The notes: generated by a model not told the origin, from the sequence alone. Shown: positions 1-9,289, counted from the first letter of the stretch. The stretch: 32,085 nucleotides of DNA from Trichomonas tenax (GCA_023091735.1 JALKBU010000579.1:1-32085); one strand, 5' to 3'. Made by a program: numbers and translations.

Positions 1-340
1 ATCTACAAATCACCACGAAATTAACTGACATACCACAAAACACACAACAACTCCACTATATGGTGATCACACACAAACCAAAGAGACGTACAAACACTCG
101 CCTTTCAGAGGTGAGTGAAATTCAAAAAGTTATCTCCAGTACGACTTCCTCGTCTGGGCTCCACACATGGCACTAGCTGCTTACCTATATATATTCAAGA
201 ATAAGCATTATCAATTCCCGGCTCACCCCATTTTTTCCTTTTTCATTTCATGACATTCCTGAAAATGTTGGTACTATTTTGAAGACAGGTATAATCATTT
301 TGAATTTTTCTCTATAAAATATAACAATAATTTTGGCTAA
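1..340 (+). mobile_element. 3' end of a dispersed repeat, copy A, truncated by the window edge
   Basis: This stretch is homologous, in inverted orientation, to about 26270-26590. On the + strand it carries the last codons of an element ORF: positions 55-174 read QLHYMVITHKPKRRTNT... and end GLHTWH-stop, nearly identical to copy B. Upstream of that the frame is broken by an insertion of roughly 17 nt near positions 20-37 relative to copy B. After the stop comes a tail with an embedded tRNA-Pro 3' end (211-229, one G-to-A change) and a T-run at 231-236. Similarity fades near 340. The product family is not recognised. Confidence 0.8.
211..236 (+). repeat. tRNA-Pro 3'-end fragment inside repeat copy A
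   Basis: Positions 211-229 repeat the 3' T-arm strand and acceptor strand of the tRNA-Pro gene at 31959-31977 with one mismatch (CTCACCCC for CTCGCCCC). One A follows, then six Ts. The anticodon and D arms are absent, so this is a fragment and not a tRNA gene. Confidence 0.75.
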
Positions 341-515
341 AAAGCCTTATTTGAATTTTTCAAATCTTTTTCAATTCATGTTATTTTATGCTAATTCTAC
401 ATACAATATAATCTGCGGGATATGTATTTGCTTGATTTAATGATGACCAATCTGATTGTTCTTTGCATTCATGCCATTTGCTCAATTTAATTTTACCATG
501 AATAGTTGTACCCCC

Positions 516-525
516 TCATTTAGAA
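516..525 (+). promoter_or_regulatory. Initiator-like element of the WD40 gene
   Basis: TCATTT starts at 516, eight bases ahead of the ATG at 526. It fits the trichomonad initiator TCA(+1)Y(T/A), and the very short leader is typical of that group. The function is inferred from position and motif. Confidence 0.45.
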
Positions 526-1422
526 ATGGAGCCCCCGCCACCAATTACTGTTCTCAGAGCTCATCAGCAATCAGTGACTTCTGTGTGCTTCCACAAAGGG
601 AAACTGATATCCACGTCAACAGGAAACGAACTTCTTGTGTGGAATCTCGAAACTCGAAGAGTCGAACAAACATTAAGCAAATTTAAAGAAGGAGACGATG
701 GCTTACTTCGCGCTTGTGCCAATGATAACATAATATGCGCAAACAGTCGACTTGGAAGACTTGTTATTTTTGATATTAATACAATGAAACAATTAAGCGA
801 AATACAGACTGAACAATCACACGGATTTGCAGGCTGCAGACTTAGGGATACTGATATTTTCTTCGCAGATGCATTTAATGGAAAGCTTTGCATTTATGAT
901 ATGAATTCTTCAAATTGGTTCCCAATATCAATCTTCAAAGATCATGGAATGATCATGGATATATCAGTTTTCGATAATTACGTTGGTGTTTGCCTTGAAG
1001 ATTCTAATGTAATGATAATCGATCAACGTAATTCAATTGAACCAGTTTGGTCACAGTCACTCGGACGTACAGATCCTAGTGTATCTATATGCATGCTCGG
1101 AGAAGAACGTTGTCTTGTTGGAGGCAGTGAAAAAAGTGTCTATGATGTTACGACATCTACGCATTCATCATTCTATGAAATGCCTCACGCAGGAATTGAT
1201 GATATTGCTGTCAGATCAGATGGAAGGATCTGGACTTTATCGGGATGGGATGGAAGAGTTAGGTTGTTCGATGCAAAGAAAAAGACTCCATTAGCAGTTC
1301 TTAAGCATCACCGCGGAGGTATTCACACTGTTGCTTTTGCCGAAAACGATATTTTTGCAAGTGCTGGAGATGACCGTGGAATTGCTGTTTGGGACCTTTA
1401 TAAGCGCAAGTCAGCAAAATAA
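526..1422 (+). CDS. WD40-repeat protein, GNB1L/ASA1-like
   Basis: The 298-residue product is one WD40 beta-propeller with no added domain. The opening PPPPITVLRAHQQSVTSVCFH and the close (GWDGRVRLFDAKKKTPLAVL about residues 240-260, then HHRGGIHTVAF...AVWDLY to about 293) match the pattern of GNB1L in animals and Asa1 in fungi. Asa1 is a subunit of the ASTRA/TTT-linked complex that helps assemble PIKK kinases. Internal blades have degenerate WD dipeptides, which is common in this family. The start is set by the initiator-like TCATTT eight bases upstream; an earlier ATG at 499 is out of frame. WD40 identity is secure; the GNB1L/ASA1 assignment is moderately sure. Confidence 0.85.
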   Translation: MEPPPPITVLRAHQQSVTSVCFHKGKLISTSTGNELLVWNLETRRVEQTLSKFKEGDDGLLRACANDNIICANSRLGRLVIFDINTMKQLSEIQTEQSHGFAGCRLRDTDIFFADAFNGKLCIYDMNSSNWFPISIFKDHGMIMDISVFDNYVGVCLEDSNVMIIDQRNSIEPVWSQSLGRTDPSVSICMLGEERCLVGGSEKSVYDVTTSTHSSFYEMPHAGIDDIAVRSDGRIWTLSGWDGRVRLFDAKKKTPLAVLKHHRGGIHTVAFAENDIFASAGDDRGIAVWDLYKRKSAK

Positions 1423-1792
1423 GAATTTGATTATCAAATAATATCAACTATTAATCATTAAAATATTCGAAATTTATCAAAAGAATACAAACAACTACTG
1501 ATATATAGATCAATGAAGTACTCAGATATGTTTATAGTTAAATATTATTTTGAATATAAATATAAATTTTCTTTTTCTTTCATTGATGCGTTTTTGACAA
1601 AAGCTTTCACTAGCATTCTGCTTTTCGCAATAGAATGTTAATTATTATATCTTTTTGAATATAAAAATGTTTAATATAACATATATTATATCAACATTTT
1701 ATAATCTATTAGGTTTGGAATTAAACAAAGATAAAATTTGAACATGAAGACAAAAAAATTTGTGATTTGATAAAAATTAAAGGTGAAAATGA
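1423..1792. other. AT-rich spacer between convergent genes
   Basis: This 370-base spacer separates the 3' ends of the WD40 gene and the DUF1764 gene. It has A/T runs and no ORF, tRNA or repeat that I can recognise. The 3' ends of both transcripts are expected here. Confidence 0.6.
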
Positions 1793-2122
1793 TTAGAAAC
1801 AGCAATCACAATCGAATGGACACAATGGTGTCGTGCCTGCCTTTGGATTATCCATTTTCAGCTCAGCTTCAGTGAAAATTGGAAGTCCATCTTCAGTATA
1901 ACGACGTTTCTGCTTGGATTTCTCTATCGCTTCCTTAAGGGCAGCATCTCTAGCGAGTTTTTCTTTCTTTGCTTTTTTAATATGATTAAACATTGCGTCT
2001 AAATCGACATCGTCGTTATCTTCATCCTTTATTCCCATAATTTTGTTTCTAATGACCTTAGCTTTGCGAAGAAGAATCTTTACTGGATACCTCTCTCGCT
2101 CTTCTTTCTTGGCCTTTTCCAT
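1793..2122 (-). CDS. DUF1764-family small basic protein
   Basis: The protein has 109 residues. Its first 70 are charged and helix-rich (MEKAKKEERERYPVKILLRK, then an acidic DEDNDDVDLD patch). The C-terminus RRYTEDGLPIFTEAEL followed by TPLCPFDCDCCF at the very end is the hallmark of DUF1764, a conserved eukaryotic family of unknown function whose Cys-rich tail suggests metal binding. The length suits the family. It is divergent from the Not4 gene, with 84 bases between the two ATGs, so the two probably share a promoter. I know of no proven role and do not propose one. Confidence 0.85.
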   Translation of the reverse strand: MEKAKKEERERYPVKILLRKAKVIRNKIMGIKDEDNDDVDLDAMFNHIKKAKKEKLARDAALKEAIEKSKQKRRYTEDGLPIFTEAELKMDNPKAGTTPLCPFDCDCCF

Positions 2123-2206
2123 TTTGGACTATCCCTAAATAATTTTGTTACACCCTAATTTTTAAGACTCTGCTTTTCAATTTTAAACAGGGGTTAAAAC
2201 TTTTTA
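2123..2206. promoter_or_regulatory. Compact divergent promoter (DUF1764 / Not4)
   Basis: Only 84 bases separate two divergent start codons. On the + strand a TTTTCAATTTT initiator-like element places A+1 near 2179, 28 bases before the Not4-like ATG. On the - strand TTTAGGG and AGTCCA lie just ahead of the DUF1764 ATG. A similar pair (AAATAGGG with TCCA) lies just upstream of the coiled-coil gene starting at 24280. Promoter function is inferred from position. Confidence 0.45.
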
Positions 2207-3115
2207 ATGTTATCACAAGTTTGCGTGCAATGTGGTAAACAAATACCCTCAAATGAGAGCTATTTTAGGTGCCAGCAGTGTCAGTCATCTATTTGCATAG
2301 CTTGTTGCAAAGGAAAAAGCGAAAATTCAAAATTTTTATGCAATAAATGCTTAACAAATCAAGAAAATGCAAATGCAATGAAAGAAAATCAGAAAACAAA
2401 TATGTTATCAACATGCTCACACCTTGTTGACGTTAGAGTTATTCAACGAGATTTAGTTTATGTTGTTGGATTGCCAATCAGATATGCAAATGAAGATACA
2501 CTCCTCAAGTATGAGTTCTTTGGGCAGTATGGGCCAATTAAGAAAATTGTCGTAAATAATTCACATGTTCATTCGTCAGGAAATCAAACACAGTCAGTCA
2601 GTGCATATGTCACATTCCGCAACTTTGAGGATGCTCTAGAATGCATTTATTCGTTGGAATCATTCGTTCTTGAAGGAAGTTCTATGAAAGCATCATTCGG
2701 AACCACAAAGTATTGTTCTTCTTTTCTCAGAGGTCAGCAGTGCACTAATCCAGACTGCATGTACCTGCATCAATGTGGAGAGCCTTCAGATAGCTTCAGC
2801 AAGGATGAAATCACAGGAAGCTGCTGCAGATTTGTTGATATGACGAGACCTAAAAGACCGAGTGATTACTCAGACTATCCTCAGCAAGATGCACGCCCAA
2901 CAGTTTTGCCTCCTCGAAGACTGATCAAGAAAGACATGTCACCAAAGAAGCAAAAGAATCAAAAGCAACTTCCATTCGATTTGCTTTTAGCAGATTCTAT
3001 CGAAGAAGATGAAGAAATTCTATTTGATTGTCCTAAAATATCTTTAACAATGCAGCTTAACATGCAGAAGCACTCCTTTAGATCCATATATAACAGTATA
3101 TCATCTCAATACTAA
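2207..3115 (+). CDS. Not4/CNOT4-like E3 ubiquitin ligase of the CCR4-NOT complex
   Basis: The 302-residue protein keeps the Not4 domain order. An all-cysteine RING-like finger (residues 6-48: C-x2-C-x12-C-x2-C-x4-C-x2-C-x11-C-x2-C) is followed by the Not4 linker VIQRDLVYVVGLP. An RRM fold spans about 82-165 (FFGQYGPIKKIVV, VSAYVTF), and a CCCH finger follows at about 170-188 (C-x8-C-x4-C-x3-H) in the family block ASFGTTKYCSSFLRGQQC. Not4 ubiquitinates targets during mRNA decay and co-translational quality control. The long C-terminal tail of fungal and animal relatives is reduced to about 100 residues with basic and acidic patches. The C4C4 spacing agrees with Not4 rather than a C3HC4 RING. 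The gene family is very likely right. Confidence 0.93.
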   Translation: MLSQVCVQCGKQIPSNESYFRCQQCQSSICIACCKGKSENSKFLCNKCLTNQENANAMKENQKTNMLSTCSHLVDVRVIQRDLVYVVGLPIRYANEDTLLKYEFFGQYGPIKKIVVNNSHVHSSGNQTQSVSAYVTFRNFEDALECIYSLESFVLEGSSMKASFGTTKYCSSFLRGQQCTNPDCMYLHQCGEPSDSFSKDEITGSCCRFVDMTRPKRPSDYSDYPQQDARPTVLPPRRLIKKDMSPKKQKNQKQLPFDLLLADSIEEDEEILFDCPKISLTMQLNMQKHSFRSIYNSISSQY

Positions 3116-3181
3116 ATTTGTTTTTGTTTGTAAAAAATCATTCGGTTTCAATCATCAAAAAATTTAATATAAATATTTATT

Positions 3182-4069
3182 CTATAAAACTTTTGCCTTC
3201 TTTGCCTTTTCCTTCTCTTCTTTGGCAGCCTTTGCCTCTTGTGCGCGCTTCATCTGGCTCTTCTTAATCTGCTCCTGCATCTTCATGCCTCCATAAAGGT
3301 TCATTTCGACATAGTCAAGAGCGATTTCTACTCTTGGACCAAGTTCTTTCAGCTTAATTGTTGAGATCTTCTTATCTCTCTTTGGCTGTGTCTTCTCTAA
3401 TTCTTCGAGGTACTCAGCCATAGAGTTATACTTAGAAAGATCGACATTCATCGCTTTGTCAACTGCATCGTTGATAGCGCTCTCTTTAGGATCTGTTTTC
3501 TCGACTAAATAGTGGCGAATAGAAATAACACCATCAGCACCCTTGGAAATGAGCACAGCACGCTTCATAAGACCAAGATCTGCTGTGTTTGGATCGAATG
3601 ATGGGAATAATCCCTGGAACATGGAAACTACGGTCTGATCTTCGTTCGAATCACCAAATCCTTCTAAGATTGGGAATGCTTCGCCTGGATGTGCTTTATT
3701 GATTGTTGCTGCTTCTTTATTTCCGTTACGAACGTCTGCCATTGTTGCAAATTTCTTAATGTTGAAGTGTAATGTCGGTCCGTGTGGGAAGCGGTTGAAA
3801 GAAAAGACTAATTTTTCTTTTTGGCTGCTTAAGTGGATCATCATTGTTGCTTGGAGATCACCAGCAGCTTCAACGAAGTCTATGATCTTGTTTTTCTTGT
3901 TTACACGCAATTTATCGAATGTATAAGGAGCGAGCATTATTCTTAAATCAGTTTCGAGGTCTTTAACGAAACGACCGACTTTGCCGGTGTGAACTACGAA
4001 AGTCATGCACTCTGGCGGTGGTCTGATGATTTTATGTTCCTTAGATACGATTTTTTGCTTGAAGGTCAT
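3182..4069 (-). CDS. Brix-domain 60S ribosome assembly factor, SSF1/PPAN-like
   Basis: The product has 295 residues counted from the ATG at 4069. The Brix domain fills most of it: an N-terminal PECMTFVVHTGKVGRFVKDLETDLR, then LAPYTFDKLRVNKKNKIIDF, FPHGPTLHFNIKKF and a C-terminal LKELGPRVEIALDYVE. The PYT..KL.V.KKNK..DF block and the GPTL.F motif are typical of Ssf1/Peter Pan, which acts with Rrp14/Rrp15 in pre-60S maturation in the nucleolus. The tail is a Lys/Ala/Glu-rich basic extension. I chose 4069 because it has an ATG six bases after a TTTTCAAAA initiator-like element; the reading frame upstream offers only a GTG. Confidence 0.9.
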   Translation of the reverse strand: MTFKQKIVSKEHKIIRPPPECMTFVVHTGKVGRFVKDLETDLRIMLAPYTFDKLRVNKKNKIIDFVEAAGDLQATMMIHLSSQKEKLVFSFNRFPHGPTLHFNIKKFATMADVRNGNKEAATINKAHPGEAFPILEGFGDSNEDQTVVSMFQGLFPSFDPNTADLGLMKRAVLISKGADGVISIRHYLVEKTDPKESAINDAVDKAMNVDLSKYNSMAEYLEELEKTQPKRDKKISTIKLKELGPRVEIALDYVEMNLYGGMKMQEQIKKSQMKRAQEAKAAKEEKEKAKKAKVL

Positions 4070-4176
4070 TTTTTTGAAAATTTTTTGAGACACAAGAAAA
4101 ATTCAATTTTAATTTTATTTGATAAATAAATACCATGCATAAAGGAGATCGAAAATACTTCAAACCATTTCATTTT

Positions 4177-4187
4177 TGTCACGTAAA
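4177..4187. promoter_or_regulatory. TTTAC(A/G)TG(A/T)CA motif upstream of the SSF1-like gene
   Basis: TGTCACGTAAA lies about 108 bases upstream of the - strand start at 4069. A partner half-copy TTTACGTGTC follows at 4210-4219. On the - strand the first copy extends into a context (motif, A-run, TGAAAT) also found in the MITE right arm at 7946. This is one of many copies in intergenic positions of the window. Confidence 0.5.
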
Positions 4188-4385
4188 ATACAATTTTTGT
4201 CACTATAAATTTACGTGTCGAAATTATTATTAATAACAGAATTGAATGATATTTAATTATTGATGGAAGATTTAAGTAAAATTTTATTATGCATATATAG
4301 AGTACATTAAAATACACAATGCATATAAATTATAGGCCATAAAATTCATTATTTAAAACTATTATAAATTTGACATTAATCTCAT

Positions 4386-4396
4386 TTTACATGTCA
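4386..4396. promoter_or_regulatory. TTTACATGTCA motif upstream of the small Ser-rich gene
   Basis: An exact TTTACATGTCA sits 40 bases ahead of the ATG at 4436. It belongs to the recurring near-palindromic element described in the findings. Confidence 0.5.
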
Positions 4397-4435
4397 TATT
4401 AAAGTTTTACATTTTGTACGTTTAAATTTTTATTG

Positions 4436-4741
4436 ATGAGCTTTTCTTCGCCTTACAAATCACCAGCTCGCAACCAATCTCAGTCTGACCTATCTCTTTC
4501 TGCACTTGGGTCACCAAGCAAGTCCTCTATTGATTCTAAACATGAATCTACATTAGCAAAGATTAAACAAACAAAGAATGAAATAAGTATACTTGCACAA
4601 AAGACCGATGTTTATGCTAAAAATACCACAACAAGTTATCATTCTCTGTCAACACCAAAGAAAGAGGCAAAATCTGTTGAATACTCTAAATCTCCACATG
4701 GAAAGGAGCTAAGAATATCTGATTACTCAACTTTAGTCTAA
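4436..4741 (+). CDS. Small Ser/Thr-rich protein of unknown function
   Basis: The ORF encodes 101 residues from the ATG at 4436; a TTG one codon earlier is not a likely start. The protein is hydrophilic and rich in Ser, with four Ser/Thr-Pro sites (YKSPAR, LGSPSK, LSTPKK, YSKSPH) that could be targets of proline-directed kinases. The stretch STLAKIKQTKNEISILAQKTDVY is predicted helical. I recognise no domain. Support for its being real comes from the complete frame in AT-rich DNA, the codon use like its neighbours and the TTTACATGTCA element 40 bases upstream. Confidence 0.6.
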   Translation: MSFSSPYKSPARNQSQSDLSLSALGSPSKSSIDSKHESTLAKIKQTKNEISILAQKTDVYAKNTTTSYHSLSTPKKEAKSVEYSKSPHGKELRISDYSTLV

Positions 4742-4991
4742 CTTATAAAATGTATGTATATTACTACTCTTTATGAATTGATAATTTTTCTTTTTTAAAA
4801 AAATTCTTTTCTTTTTCAATTTTAGGCATGTTGTTTTTTTCTTTCAATAATTTTGATCATTAAGCAGCGCCATGTTTTAGAAGAAATTCTTCGATTTTTT
4901 GATCTTTTGCAAGAAACATTGAAATCGATTGCGTAATTATTAAGTAGAGAATACATTTTTATTGAACAAGGTTAATAATGAGAAATGAGGA

Positions 4992-5879
4992 TCACTTGGA
5001 AGTCTTTTCAAGCTTCTTCTTAGTGTTAAGATTCTGCTCAACATGGAAAGGTGCTGGCTTGAGTCCATTTTCCCTGCAGAAGTTAATATATAACTCCCGC
5101 AACTCATTAGCACCTCTCATAGCAGCTTCATCTTGCACATATTTCGCAACAATTTTCATATAAGTTTGACAAAGCGCACTCAAAGTGCTTTCTCGAGTTG
5201 ATTTGATATCAACAAGTTTCTTGTTGTGTTTTTGCTCGTATGTTGTTTGCTCGTTATTCAACTGTCTTGTTAAACCAAGGAATTCCTGTCCAAACTTATT
5301 AAGGAGTTCACTTCGCTTTGTTTCGAAAAGTTTATTCATCTGTTCGGTCTTTTTCTCCATCTTTTCAAGTCCTAACTTAACAGCTTCATCACGAAGCTTC
5401 ATTGCAGTCTCAAAATCACCATTTTCAGCTGCTCTGATAGAAGTTTCACGAAGATCAATTTGCTCTGGATCGCGTCTATTAAATTCTGTATCTCTATCTT
5501 TTAAGAATTGCTGCTCAAATTGATATAATCTTTCAAGTTGTTGTTTTTTCAACGCTTTAAACATGTCATTGTATTTGATTTTAATATTTAATTCGTCGTA
5601 TATTTTTTGTTGCTCTAAATCTTCAGATTCTACATTTTTATTTTCTAAAGATTCGTTTAAATCATAGATAAATTCATTTCTAATAATTGCAAATTTGTTT
5701 TCCGAAGCGTGTTTGTTGATTTCTTCTATTTGTTTTGCTATTTCTGTTGCTTCTTCGTATTTTAATGTTTTAATTAACATTTTCTGTTGCAACCTGAGCT
5801 TATCCGTTTCCGCAGTTGTTGTCTCCTTTATCTTTTCTATCTGTTCGGAAATTCGTTTTTGTGCATTCTCTTTCACCAT
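4992..5879 (-). CDS. Coiled-coil protein with UVR-like repeats, unknown function
   Basis: The 295-residue protein is almost entirely charged helix and coiled coil. Two stretches resemble the short UVR-type helical hairpin: MLIKTLKYEEATEIAKQIEE near residue 34 and a second unit, ETSIRAAENGDFETAMKLRD, near residue 145. The second half (KRSELLNKFGQEFLGLTRQL and onward) is again coiled coil, and the tail is basic. No catalytic motif is visible. The ATG at 5879 lies 12 bases after TTTTCAATT, an initiator-like element, and TGTCATGTAAA lies 57 bases upstream. A cytoskeletal or scaffold role is possible but not shown. Confidence 0.75.
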   Translation of the reverse strand: MVKENAQKRISEQIEKIKETTTAETDKLRLQQKMLIKTLKYEEATEIAKQIEEINKHASENKFAIIRNEFIYDLNESLENKNVESEDLEQQKIYDELNIKIKYNDMFKALKKQQLERLYQFEQQFLKDRDTEFNRRDPEQIDLRETSIRAAENGDFETAMKLRDEAVKLGLEKMEKKTEQMNKLFETKRSELLNKFGQEFLGLTRQLNNEQTTYEQKHNKKLVDIKSTRESTLSALCQTYMKIVAKYVQDEAAMRGANELRELYINFCRENGLKPAPFHVEQNLNTKKKLEKTSK

Positions 5880-5935
5880 TCTTTATACAATTGAAAACGG
5901 AAATATGAATAAAAGTAACAATAACCTCAATCTTT

Positions 5936-5946
5936 TGTCATGTAAA
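5936..5946. promoter_or_regulatory. TGTCATGTAAA motif upstream of the coiled-coil gene
   Basis: An exact copy of the recurring element in the reverse sense, 57 bases upstream of the start at 5879. Confidence 0.5.
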
Positions 5947-6195
5947 ATGTCAAAAAACTATCTTGTTTTGATATTTTTCCCCCATTAATTAACATCTATC
6001 AATTTCACCTTTGGATATGCGCTTTATGATTTAATGCATTTTGTCTATGTTTAGGAATTGATTTTGGATGTTGCCCATCAGTTTTGTGAATAAGATGAAT
6101 ATCTAAAGAATATTTGTGAAATATTCATATAGAACAATAGCAATGTTTAATTTAAATTGATTTATATAGAACAAACTTCATAAAAAAGAGAAATA

Positions 6196-7442
6196 ATGGA
6201 GTTCTCAACAAAAATAGTTCCAAATAAATTTAAGGTTCTAAAAATAAAAATATTTTGCGGAGTTATCTTCGAAAGCATCAATGCATTTATAAGAATCAAC
6301 AAAGACCATTCACCAGCGCTAGAGACGAGACGTTCGTGATATGGACGTCTATCATCATTATATCGATGCTTTTAATCGCTTCAGATAAAACCAAGTTTTA
6401 AATTTAGAAGCCAAAGTGCGAGTCCTACAGTCAGAAGATTACACCCTGTTTATAAGATCCGATGTTAAGGAATTAATAAAAAATCCACAAGTTTTATATT
6501 CGGATGAAATATTGTCGCAAATTGAAAGAGTTGACTATAAGAGTTGTACTAAATGAAGCACACTAAGTAAAGGAGAAAAGTCCAATTCTTCCAAAAAAAT
6601 TTAATTATCGGAATTAATTTTGGATCTTTACATTCCAATTTGATATCATTTGTTAGAACTCTTAGATCAGTTGGATGTGAGGCAGTGCTTGTTATGATTC
6701 TTGATGATGAATGTTTAGTTGATGGATTGAACGAAAATGAAAATTGTTAAATTGCTGAACTATTTTTCTTAACATTGGAGAATATATTGAAAGTGTTAAT
6801 ATTGGATTACTCTTGGCACGAAATCAAATCGTGTCGGCCTTTCTTCATACAGTATATACTAAGTTCGAAAGAGTCTTAATCACAGATTTGCACGATACAA
6901 TTTTCCAAGGAGATCCTTTTTCAATTTTCACAAAAGACATTGGAAGTGTTGCTACAATAGAACACGATAAGATAATCGGCAATGATCCTAATGAACGTTG
7001 GATCAAAGCCACAGATCCTGGTTTTTATGATTGGAAGTATGAAGATAAATGGGTTATCAACGGAGTCTGTTGGTACGGAGATTCAAAATCGATGAATGAA
7101 TTCTAGAATTCAAACATATATAGACTATAAGATTTGGTATCAATATGCAACATAACGAAATGATCAATCAATGTTAAATATGATGTACATTGACTGGAAT
7201 TTGCCGAAAACATTCTCACTCGATCTGAAGGGATATATGGTATCTGCAAGCTTTTGGGAGTTCGATACAAATATAAATCTCTTTGGACAATTCAGTACAT
7301 ATAACAATACTATACCTACCACCATTCATCAATATAATAGAATAGCTCCAATTATATTAAGCATATTAAACGGATTTGCCCGTCTTTAGGTGATTGGGAT
7401 GTAACTCCATATGGAGCTGATAACATGTATACTCAAAAATAA
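6196..7442 (+). pseudogene. Decayed glycosyltransferase-like gene
   Basis: Coding similarity runs over about 1.2 kb but is broken by many stops and frame changes. It seems to begin with ATG at 6196 and has a hydrophobic segment near 6330-6385 that would fit a type II membrane anchor. Legible pieces are LHSNLISFVRTLRSVGCEAV near 6635; ARNQIVSAFLHTVYTKFERV then LITDLHDTIFQGDPF (6813-6925); NMMYIDWNLPKTFSLDLKGY near 7175; and DWDVTPYGADNMYTQK ending at 7442. The D-x-x-D-T-x-FQGDPF context is typical of nucleotide-sugar-dependent glycosyltransferases. The longest open segment starts at a TTG, so no intact protein can be made. The family name is moderately certain; the pseudogene state is clear. 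Confidence 0.75.
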
Positions 7443-7610
7443 TGTTTTATGTTTTGTTGTTATTATTATAAAGATGCAGTTAACTATGTGCTCCATATAA
7501 TCAGTGATTTGCATTCTAATACTTGAATTTTCAATATCATCTATAATAAAATAAGGGACTTTAACAGTTCATCATCTTTGCTAATATAAAAGTTGAATGA
7601 TCTCTTGTTT

Positions 7611-8066
7611 CTTCTGTTTTGCTTGTCAACGAGCCAAAGTGTAAAATGTCAGATTGTCATATTGTTTAAAATGGGACATTTCATGTAAAATGAAAATTGT
7701 CAAAACAATAAAAAGGGGAAATATCATATTGAAATTTATGTCTAAACTATATGAGTAAATATGATAATTTAAACATTTTTATGATGAATGACAACTATTA
7801 TAAAGCATATATTTAATGAATTCGAGATGAGTGGCATCTATTATAAAGCACAAATTTGATGAATTTCGAGATGGGTGGTAGTTGAAATTCCTCTCCCCCT
7901 CTAATTTCAAATCTGACATTTATGGTTTTATTTGGCAAATATTTATTTACGTGACAAAATGAAATTTTTCTTATCGTTTTTTTTTTTTTTTTTTGACAAT
8001 TTTTCAATATAATAGATCTGACAATCCGACACTTTACACTTTGGCTCGTTGCATGCAAAACACTTC
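7611..8066. mobile_element. MITE-like non-autonomous DNA transposon
   Basis: Terminal inverted repeats lie at 7615-7659 and 8019-8062. The inner 32 bases (7628-7659 against 8019-8050) match at 30 of 32 positions; the outer TGTTTTGC..G part adds one mismatch and one 1-base gap. The element is flanked on both sides by CTTC (7611-7614 and 8063-8066), which fits a 4-bp target site duplication. The interior, about 360 bases, has no coding capacity, a 43/44 bp tandem duplication and a 17-18 base T-run near 7978-7994. Structure and size are those of a MITE. The superfamily is not assigned. Confidence 0.85.
7792..7878. repeat. Two-copy tandem repeat inside the MITE
   Basis: Units at 7792-7834 (43 bp) and 7835-7878 (44 bp) share the frame CA.CTATTATAAAGCA followed by TT.ATGAATT..GAGATG.GTGG. 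They differ by a few substitutions and one base. No function is apparent. Confidence 0.85.
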
Positions 8067-8332
8067 AATATTGAAATGTCAATAGATATGAATGAAATCT
8101 CATATAAATTCTTGTGAAAAGAAAATGTTGAACTAGATTTTGTTTGAATGCAGCAAATGTTGAATCAAATTTATAAATATCAGTAAAAACTTGAATGTGT
8201 CATTGAGATATGCACAAAATGGACTACAAATTATAGTTTTCTGCTTCATAGAATTGGAAAACATGCCTGTGAAAAAAGTAGTTGCGCTAATATTGAGACA
8301 AAAGTAACAAAACATTAAAAACGTGACAAAAA

Positions 8333-9289
8333 ATGCTTTCCTTTCTTGTTTCATTTTCACGCTCGGAAGTCATCGACAAATTAGGACTCTATGAGCGCAA
8401 GGTCACAGAAAATCAGGTAATCGAGTTCGACCTCAAGGATGGCGCATATAGTGCTCACATCTTCTCTAAACAAGTTAAAGCTGTTAAGGCGATGTTTAAG
8501 ACGGTAAATGCATCTGATTACGCTTTCAACTCCGAAATGGAGGATTTCATGGCTGTCACTTTGACAGGAAAGAAAGCAGAAATCAAATTTGTTGAAACAA
8601 TAGCTGTCAAAATCTGGGTTTTAGAAAAATCAGAGTGCACCAGCGGCGCAGTTTACTACACAACAAAGCAATACATTCACGATGAACTCACTCCTGCCGG
8701 TCCTTTGAGGGATTTCATTTGCATATTCTCGAATTTCGGCACAAATTCAACAATCACTTCATTCATTGAAACTCGCAACAAAGAATTAATCCCAATTATC
8801 GAATATAAGGAATTTTCTAACGGTACAATCGTTAAACAAAACAAATGTTCTAATTTGCGCTGCGATATAGCTTCAAATGATGAAGGATATATCAGATTCA
8901 CAAATATTGATGCTAATGCTACATTTATTTATGCCGCAAAGTTTGCAACTCCTCTGGAAATTAATGAAATCTGTCAAAGATCAATAGTTTCCACTATTAT
9001 TGATAATTCAATCGAAGAGAAATTCTTCAAGCCAAAGCGCCACGAACTTGATTGCTCTCCATTTACATCAATTGATAAATCATATTACAATTTCTATTAT
9101 GCAGCAGTAATGATCATCATCGCCTCCGCTGGTGTCATCTTCTGCTTCTATATGGGATGGTGCGGAATCCTTTCTTCCTTTGTTTTCGGAGGAAGATCAA
9201 ATGAACCTGTTATACAGGATATCGATGATATGTTAATCGAAAAAAACCTTGAAAAGATTGATGTTGATGACTCTGACGATGTCCAATAA
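8333..9289 (+). CDS. Single-pass membrane protein with a luminal/extracellular domain, unknown family
   Basis: The 318-residue product starts with a short hydrophobic stretch, MLSFLVSFSRS, that fits the short signal peptides of trichomonads. A domain of about 240 residues follows with several N-x-S/T sites (NASD, NSTI, NGTI, NATF) and cysteines (SECTSGA, SNLRCD, NEICQR, ELDCSP). One transmembrane helix lies near 265-290 (FYYAAVMIIIASAGVIFCFY). The last 40 residues form an acidic cytoplasmic tail (IQDIDDMLIEKNLEKIDVDD) with a possible dileucine-like signal. I do not recognise the ectodomain. It begins 267 bases after the MITE, and an ACGTGACA half-motif sits directly before the ATG. Confidence 0.78.
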   Translation: MLSFLVSFSRSEVIDKLGLYERKVTENQVIEFDLKDGAYSAHIFSKQVKAVKAMFKTVNASDYAFNSEMEDFMAVTLTGKKAEIKFVETIAVKIWVLEKSECTSGAVYYTTKQYIHDELTPAGPLRDFICIFSNFGTNSTITSFIETRNKELIPIIEYKEFSNGTIVKQNKCSNLRCDIASNDEGYIRFTNIDANATFIYAAKFATPLEINEICQRSIVSTIIDNSIEEKFFKPKRHELDCSPFTSIDKSYYNFYYAAVMIIIASAGVIFCFYMGWCGILSSFVFGGRSNEPVIQDIDDMLIEKNLEKIDVDDSDDVQ

